NCBI GenBank assembly: GCA_943330985.1
Contig: CALQJV010000011.1
Location: forward strand, 1 to 11,722
Origin: Chitinophaga pinensis
Lineage (GTDB): Bacteria > Bacteroidota > Bacteroidia > M30B66
Reading direction: 5' to 3'
DNA: 11,722 nt
This document shows positions 7,618 to 11,722 of this stretch, in pieces. Below the pieces are notes generated by a model. The model was given only the letters and a program-made list of their open reading frames with translations. It ran no database searches and was not told the origin of the DNA. The stretch's first letter is position 1, and the number at the start of each line of letters is the position of its first letter. The translations under genes and the position numbers were made by a program.

Positions 7618-10600
7618 GTGAAGGCCTATATTACCATACGTTCGCTTTTTTTGATTTCGATCGCGATAGCCAGTTTGGGTATCGCCGAAGTAGTTTTTCG
7701 CATCTCAGAATTCCCGAAATCAGAGAAGCAACAAGATATCCTGCAAAATTTTATTCAACATAGAGAGCAAGAACTCAATAAAGAAGCGGAGAAATTCACC
7801 AAAGACACCTGTTTGAATTTCTCAAAGCTGAAGAAATTTCCATCAGATTGGAATGATTTGGCTAAAAAACAGAACATTGCATTTATTGGCTATTCCGAAA
7901 GCACAGTTCATTTCTGGACCGACAATTCAATTTCCGTTTCCAATATTGGCTTGCAATCGATTGATGAAAGCAGCTTGTTGCATTTAAAAAATGGGTGGTA
8001 TTTCGTTAAACGTTTCAATTGTGCTTCTTGCCAAATACTCGGATTTGCCCTTGTTTCCAAAGAGTATTCCTACCAAAACGACTATCTTCAAAATGGCTAT
8101 CCAGATCTGGATAATTTACCGACTTCGTCCAAATTATCGTCTTTAAAAGAAGTAGGATCACTCCCACTATACAACACAAATGGTACAATTTCGGCCTGGT
8201 TTCAACCTGGTAAAGCCGAGTCCGAAACAGAATCTAATCGCACTTGGGCAGTTTGTTTAGCGGCTTTTGGAATGCTCCTCTTTTTGATTGCATTGCATCA
8301 AATAGCAACTAAAATCGCATCCAAAAAAGGTTTCTCTATTTTCTGGTTTTATTGGATGTGTATTGTAGCTCTTCGAATAATCAGCTTTAAATTCGGTTTT
8401 CCAAGTCCAATCATCCATTTATCGCTGTTTAGTCCAAACGAATATGCAGCAAGTAATTGGCTTCCAACATTGGGCGATTTACTCATCAATACCTTACTGT
8501 TTTTTTATTCTACTTTTCTTATCCATCAGCAAGGAAAAAACTTCCGTTTCAAAAGCAATTTCTCAAACATTGGTGCATTTTTTTCGCTGTTTGTTTTATT
8601 CGGAATTGCTGGCTTTATTGGAGATATTATTCGGGGCTTAATCATAAATTCAAGCATCTCGCTCGATATTTCGGATATGTTTAATTTGACATTAAGCAGC
8701 TACATCTCATTCTTTATTATTGGATTGTTATTTGGGTCGCTTTTTTTAATGATGAACCTTGTGGCAACTTGGCTTTTGGAATTAAGGTTTTCTTCGTTTC
8801 AGTTCATTGCTTTGATTTTAGTTTCAGCATGTGTTTCGGCTGCATTTTCATTTTTTTTAAATCTTGATTTTTGGGTAATTTGTATAGCATCTTTTATTTT
8901 TCTGCTGATTTACTTTTTTAGGAATAAAACACACGGTTATACTTATGCACATGTAATTGCAATCATTGTCTGTTTTGCTTTTTTAGGAACTTATCTACTT
9001 CATCTAAATACATCAGAACGCGAATTTGAAAAACGAAAATTATTAGCAGGGAAAATATCTGCCGACAGAGACCCCATTGCCGAAAGTTTGTTTTTAGAAG
9101 TAGAAAAGAAAATTTTAAATGACTCGATCCTCAAAACATACTTGCGCCCGACTTCTATTTCTGCTGGACAAATTCGCGATTTAGCTCAATTGTACTTTAA
9201 CAGCTATTGGGAAAAATACAGCATCAATGTGCAGGTTTTTGGTGCGGATGAATGTCCAATGACAGCGCTTTATACAACTTCTATAAGCGACCCAATAAAA
9301 TTCGACCGCCTCATCGACTCTATTGGAATTCCAACGTTGAGTGATCGTTTTTTCTTTATTGATAATGGATCTGGGCGTATTAGTTATCTAGCTCGTTTGC
9401 CAATCTTAAATGAAAACAGAGACTCCATTCCTTTGGGGACTTTGTATATCGATTTTCAATCGCGTTTCACCCCCGAAGAAATTGGGTATCCAGAATTGTT
9501 GCTCGATAAAATGGTTAGTACCCGAACCGACTTAAGCAATTACAGTTATGCTCGATACAACCAGGGAAAACTGGTGTCTCATTATGGAAGCTTTTCTTAT
9601 GAACTTTCCGACTCACTTTTCAGAAATGGTTCTCAGGAAGAATATCGTTTTATTAAAGATGCCCAATTTAGCCATCTTGTTTACCGTGTTCGTCCCGAAT
9701 CTTTTGTGATTTTGAGTTTACCAAGGGTTGGATTACTAGGCCTGTTGACGCCTTTTTCATACCTCATCCTCTTTTTTAGTTTACTTTTTCTTATCCCCTA
9801 TCTTGTTCGTGAAATTGTATTGAATCGGAATTTGAAACGCATCAGTTTTAAAAGACGCATTCAGCTTTCCATTGTCTTTATCTTGTTTATTTCATTGTTG
9901 TTAATTGGAGGCGGAACAATTCTATACATCATTTCAAACAGCAACCAAAAAAACCTCCGAAACATCAGTGAAAAAATTCACTCTTTGCTAGTAGAAACAG
10001 ATTATCTCATTGGGAAAGACGAACGTTTAAATCCATTCATTTCAGAAGATATTTCTTATGCATTAACCAAACAAGCCAATGTTTTCTTTGCAGATGTCAA
10101 TATTTTTGACCCAACTGGACAACTTTATGCATCGTCTCGGTCGAAGATTTTTGATGAAGGTTTAGTTTCTAAGAAGATGAATCCTGAAGCATTTTATAAT
10201 CTCGCCGTTCGCAAAAAAACCGAGTTTATTCAGGAAGAACACATTGGTAAATTAAACTATTTCTCAGCCTATGTGCCGATTCGGAATTTCGAAAACACCG
10301 TAATTGGATACTTGAACCTACCCTATTTTGCAAGACAAAATGAGCTTAGAAAAGAGATCGTTACATTTATTATTGCGATTGTAAATATTTATGTTTTACT
10401 GATTGTATTGGTATTAATTGCAGCAATCTTCTTATCGAACACCATCACCGAACCGTTACGACTTATTCAAGAAAAACTAAGTAATATTCAATTGGGCCGA
10501 AAAAATGAAGTCATTGCTTGGAAAGGGAAAGATGAGATTGGAGACTTGATAAATGAATACAATAGAATGGTGAGTGAACTTGCCGAGAGTGCTGATAAAC

Positions 10601-11304
10601 TTGCACGATCGGAACGTGAAAGCGCCTGGCGAGAAATGGCTAAACAAGTGGCGCATGAAATTAAAAATCCATTGACTCCGATGAAATTAAGCACCCAAAT
10701 GCTGAAACGAGCATGGGATGATGAAGCACCCGGATTTAATGAACGTATAGCCCGTTACACGCAAAATTTGATTGAACAAATTGATTCGCTAAGCCGCATC
10801 GCAACTGAATTTTCAAATTTCGCCAAAATGCCCAATATGGTGAAGGCGAAAGTGGATATTCATTCATTATTATTGAATGCTATTGATTTGCACCAAGGTG
10901 AACAAGGAGTTTCCATTAAGTTAGATGTTGATCCAAGTGCCTTACCTTGTTTTGTGTATACCGATAAAGAACAAATGCTTCGTGTCTTTAACAACCTCTT
11001 TAGGAACGCGATTCAGTCGATTCCAGAAAATCGCAAAGGAGAACTACTTGTTCAAATTAAATCGTCAGAAAACAAATACATACTTTCTATTCGGGATAAT
11101 GGGACGGGAATTTCGGATAAGCTCCGCGATAAAATATTTTCTCCAAATTTCACCACAAAAAACTCGGGCATGGGACTCGGTTTGGCTTTGGTGAAGAATA
11201 TCATAGAAAGCAGTGAAGGAGAAATTTGGTTTGAATCGACAGTAAATGTGGGGACCACTTTTTTTATTTCACTTCCTATTTTCAACCCTGAAATAGTAAA
11301 CTAA
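7618..11304 (+). CDS. Very large multi-span sensor histidine kinase, NtrY-like C-terminal module
   Basis: 1228 residues from GTG; no in-frame ATG, GTG or TTG lies upstream. Predicted spans: 8-28, then a cluster of eight between 211 and 462, then 705-730, 748-771 and 913-939. Twelve spans put residues 29-210, 463-704 and 772-912 outside and the kinase inside; the basic loop 731-747 fits the positive-inside rule. The first outer region carries a CASC pair (Cys135, Cys138); the third looks Cache/PAS-like (NIFDPTGQLYASS, YLNLPYF). HAMP is at about 941-988. HisKA holds phospho-acceptor His1013 in AHEIKNPLTPMKLS, the NtrY-type H-box. The ATPase domain has N-box Asn1130, G1 DNGTG (1160-1164), F-box IFSPNFTTK and G2 GMGLGLAL (1184-1191). 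All kinase motifs are intact, so autophosphorylation is expected. No receiver or response regulator is encoded nearby, so the partner and signal are unknown. The first half is not a family I can name. Confidence 0.93.
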   Translation: MKAYITIRSLFLISIAIASLGIAEVVFRISEFPKSEKQQDILQNFIQHREQELNKEAEKFTKDTCLNFSKLKKFPSDWNDLAKKQNIAFIGYSESTVHFWTDNSISVSNIGLQSIDESSLLHLKNGWYFVKRFNCASCQILGFALVSKEYSYQNDYLQNGYPDLDNLPTSSKLSSLKEVGSLPLYNTNGTISAWFQPGKAESETESNRTWAVCLAAFGMLLFLIALHQIATKIASKKGFSIFWFYWMCIVALRIISFKFGFPSPIIHLSLFSPNEYAASNWLPTLGDLLINTLLFFYSTFLIHQQGKNFRFKSNFSNIGAFFSLFVLFGIAGFIGDIIRGLIINSSISLDISDMFNLTLSSYISFFIIGLLFGSLFLMMNLVATWLLELRFSSFQFIALILVSACVSAAFSFFLNLDFWVICIASFIFLLIYFFRNKTHGYTYAHVIAIIVCFAFLGTYLLHLNTSEREFEKRKLLAGKISADRDPIAESLFLEVEKKILNDSILKTYLRPTSISAGQIRDLAQLYFNSYWEKYSINVQVFGADECPMTALYTTSISDPIKFDRLIDSIGIPTLSDRFFFIDNGSGRISYLARLPILNENRDSIPLGTLYIDFQSRFTPEEIGYPELLLDKMVSTRTDLSNYSYARYNQGKLVSHYGSFSYELSDSLFRNGSQEEYRFIKDAQFSHLVYRVRPESFVILSLPRVGLLGLLTPFSYLILFFSLLFLIPYLVREIVLNRNLKRISFKRRIQLSIVFILFISLLLIGGGTILYIISNSNQKNLRNISEKIHSLLVETDYLIGKDERLNPFISEDISYALTKQANVFFADVNIFDPTGQLYASSRSKIFDEGLVSKKMNPEAFYNLAVRKKTEFIQEEHIGKLNYFSAYVPIRNFENTVIGYLNLPYFARQNELRKEIVTFIIAIVNIYVLLIVLVLIAAIFLSNTITEPLRLIQEKLSNIQLGRKNEVIAWKGKDEIGDLINEYNRMVSELAESADKLARSERESAWREMAKQVAHEIKNPLTPMKLSTQMLKRAWDDEAPGFNERIARYTQNLIEQIDSLSRIATEFSNFAKMPNMVKAKVDIHSLLLNAIDLHQGEQGVSIKLDVDPSALPCFVYTDKEQMLRVFNNLFRNAIQSIPENRKGELLVQIKSSENKYILSIRDNGTGISDKLRDKIFSPNFTTKNSGMGLGLALVKNIIESSEGEIWFESTVNVGTTFFISLPIFNPEIVN

Positions 11305-11380
11305 ACTGAATAACTTAGATAGCTATGGGCATATTTGGGAATAGATTTGAAATTGCTTTAAATAAATAGCTTGTTTAGAC

Positions 11381-11388
11381 TATATTTG
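11381..11388 (+). promoter_or_regulatory. Bacteroidota -7 promoter element (TATATTTG) for ychF
   Basis: TATATTTG fully matches TAnnTTTG and ends 20 nt before the ATG at 11409, giving a leader of roughly 15 nt. Upstream TTG triplets lie 7 and 25 nt away, neither at ideal -33 spacing. No clear terminator separates it from the kinase stop at 11304, but the gap of 104 bp and this element suggest a separate transcript. Confidence 0.55.
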
Positions 11389-11408
11389 CGCCCATTTTCA
11401 GAGAAACT

Positions 11409-11722
11409 ATGGCACTAAAATGCGGCATTGTTGGACTTCCAAATGTTGGTAAATCCACACTTTTTAATTGTTTGAGCAATGCAAAAGCACAAGCAGCAAA
11501 CTTTCCTTTTTGCACCATCGAACCCAACGTTGGAATTATCACTGTTCCCGACGAACGAATGACAGAGTTGTCGAAGTTTGTAAATCCAGAACGCATTGTA
11601 CCTACAACTGTTGAGATTGTGGATATTGCCGGATTGGTAAAAGGAGCTTCAAAGGGTGAAGGTTTAGGTAATATGTTTCTTGGAAATATTCGCGAATGCG
11701 ATGCGATACTTCATGTGTTACG
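11409..11722 (+). CDS. ychF: YchF/Obg-like ribosome-binding ATPase, N-terminal part (3' end cut by window)
   Basis: A universal TRAFAC-class P-loop protein that binds ribosomes and, unusually for the class, prefers ATP to GTP; in E. coli it is linked to translation and oxidative stress. About 104 of the usual ~365 residues are visible. They show the Walker A/G1 loop GLPNVGKST (9-17), the family-specific [12 protein letters not shown] (31-42) with the switch I Thr36, and the G3 motif [17 protein letters not shown] (72-88). The hydrophobic residue Leu76 after DIAG stands where classical GTPases such as Ras have Gln, as expected for YchF. Start at ATG 11409 gives the standard [16 protein letters not shown]-terminus. 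The ATP-specificity motif, coiled coil and TGS domain lie beyond the window. Confidence 0.97.
   Translation, partial: MALKCGIVGLPNVGKSTLFNCLSNAKAQAANFPFCTIEPNVGIITVPDERMTELSKFVNPERIVPTTVEIVDIAGLVKGASKGEGLGNMFLGNIRECDAILHVL

Noticed and set aside
7566..7763. 65-codon frame with ATG across the kinase promoter and start
   Set aside because: It overlaps the kinase start in another frame, spans the predicted promoter and gives a low-complexity Phe/Tyr-rich N-terminus without a domain.
8851..8858. Eight-T run in the kinase coding sequence as a slippage site
   Set aside because: It codes for Phe-Phe in a membrane span, the frame continues normally on both sides, and no alternative product is implied.
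11305..11408. Terminator after the kinase gene
   Set aside because: I looked for a GC-rich stem followed by T residues on either strand and found none; only weak AT-rich pairings exist.
11375..11596. Minus-strand 73-codon frame antisense to ychF
   Set aside because: It is the complement of the conserved P-loop region of ychF and also covers its promoter.

Overview
The window looks like a chromosomal segment of a Bacteroidota bacterium, most likely Flavobacteriales in the broad sense. The DNA is AT-rich. One giant exported protein ends in the type B C-terminal sorting domain (gliding motility/CHU_C family) of the type IX secretion system, which is essentially confined to Bacteroidota. Four gene starts are preceded by matches or near-matches to the Bacteroidota -7 promoter element TAnnTTTG, and none has a convincing Shine-Dalgarno sequence. 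The proteins are ordinary for this phylum; a genus cannot be named from sequence alone.

Layout, left to right: (1) the 3' part of gpmI on the + strand (phosphoglycerate mutase, glycolysis), cut by the left edge. (2) A hairpin terminator shared by gpmI and the convergent gene facing it. (3) A two-gene minus-strand unit, read from right to left: a small exported protein (GTG at 5202, stop 4813) followed after 2 nt by a 1296-residue secreted modular protein (4810 to 920) with two CUB-like domains, an Ig-like repeat array, PKD domains and a T9SS type B tail. (4) A minus-strand S9B (dipeptidyl peptidase IV-like) exopeptidase. (5) A short divergent intergenic region with one promoter candidate per direction. 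(6) A + strand 1228-residue orphan sensor histidine kinase with about 12 membrane spans and three predicted extracytoplasmic regions. (7) The 5' end of ychF, a universal P-loop ATPase, cut by the right edge.

Three themes emerge. Central housekeeping genes (gpmI, ychF) flank cell-envelope genes. Peptide breakdown (S9B peptidase), surface display or secretion (T9SS substrate) and envelope sensing (kinase) are all functions of the cell exterior, but nothing shows that they form one pathway. There are no tRNAs, rRNAs, insertion sequences, CRISPR arrays, phage genes or intergenic gaps above 300 bp. I did not find a clearly new defence or mobile system. The most interesting material is the architecture of the kinase, the small-protein/giant-protein pair with a possible coupling hairpin, and start-site corrections supported by promoter positions.
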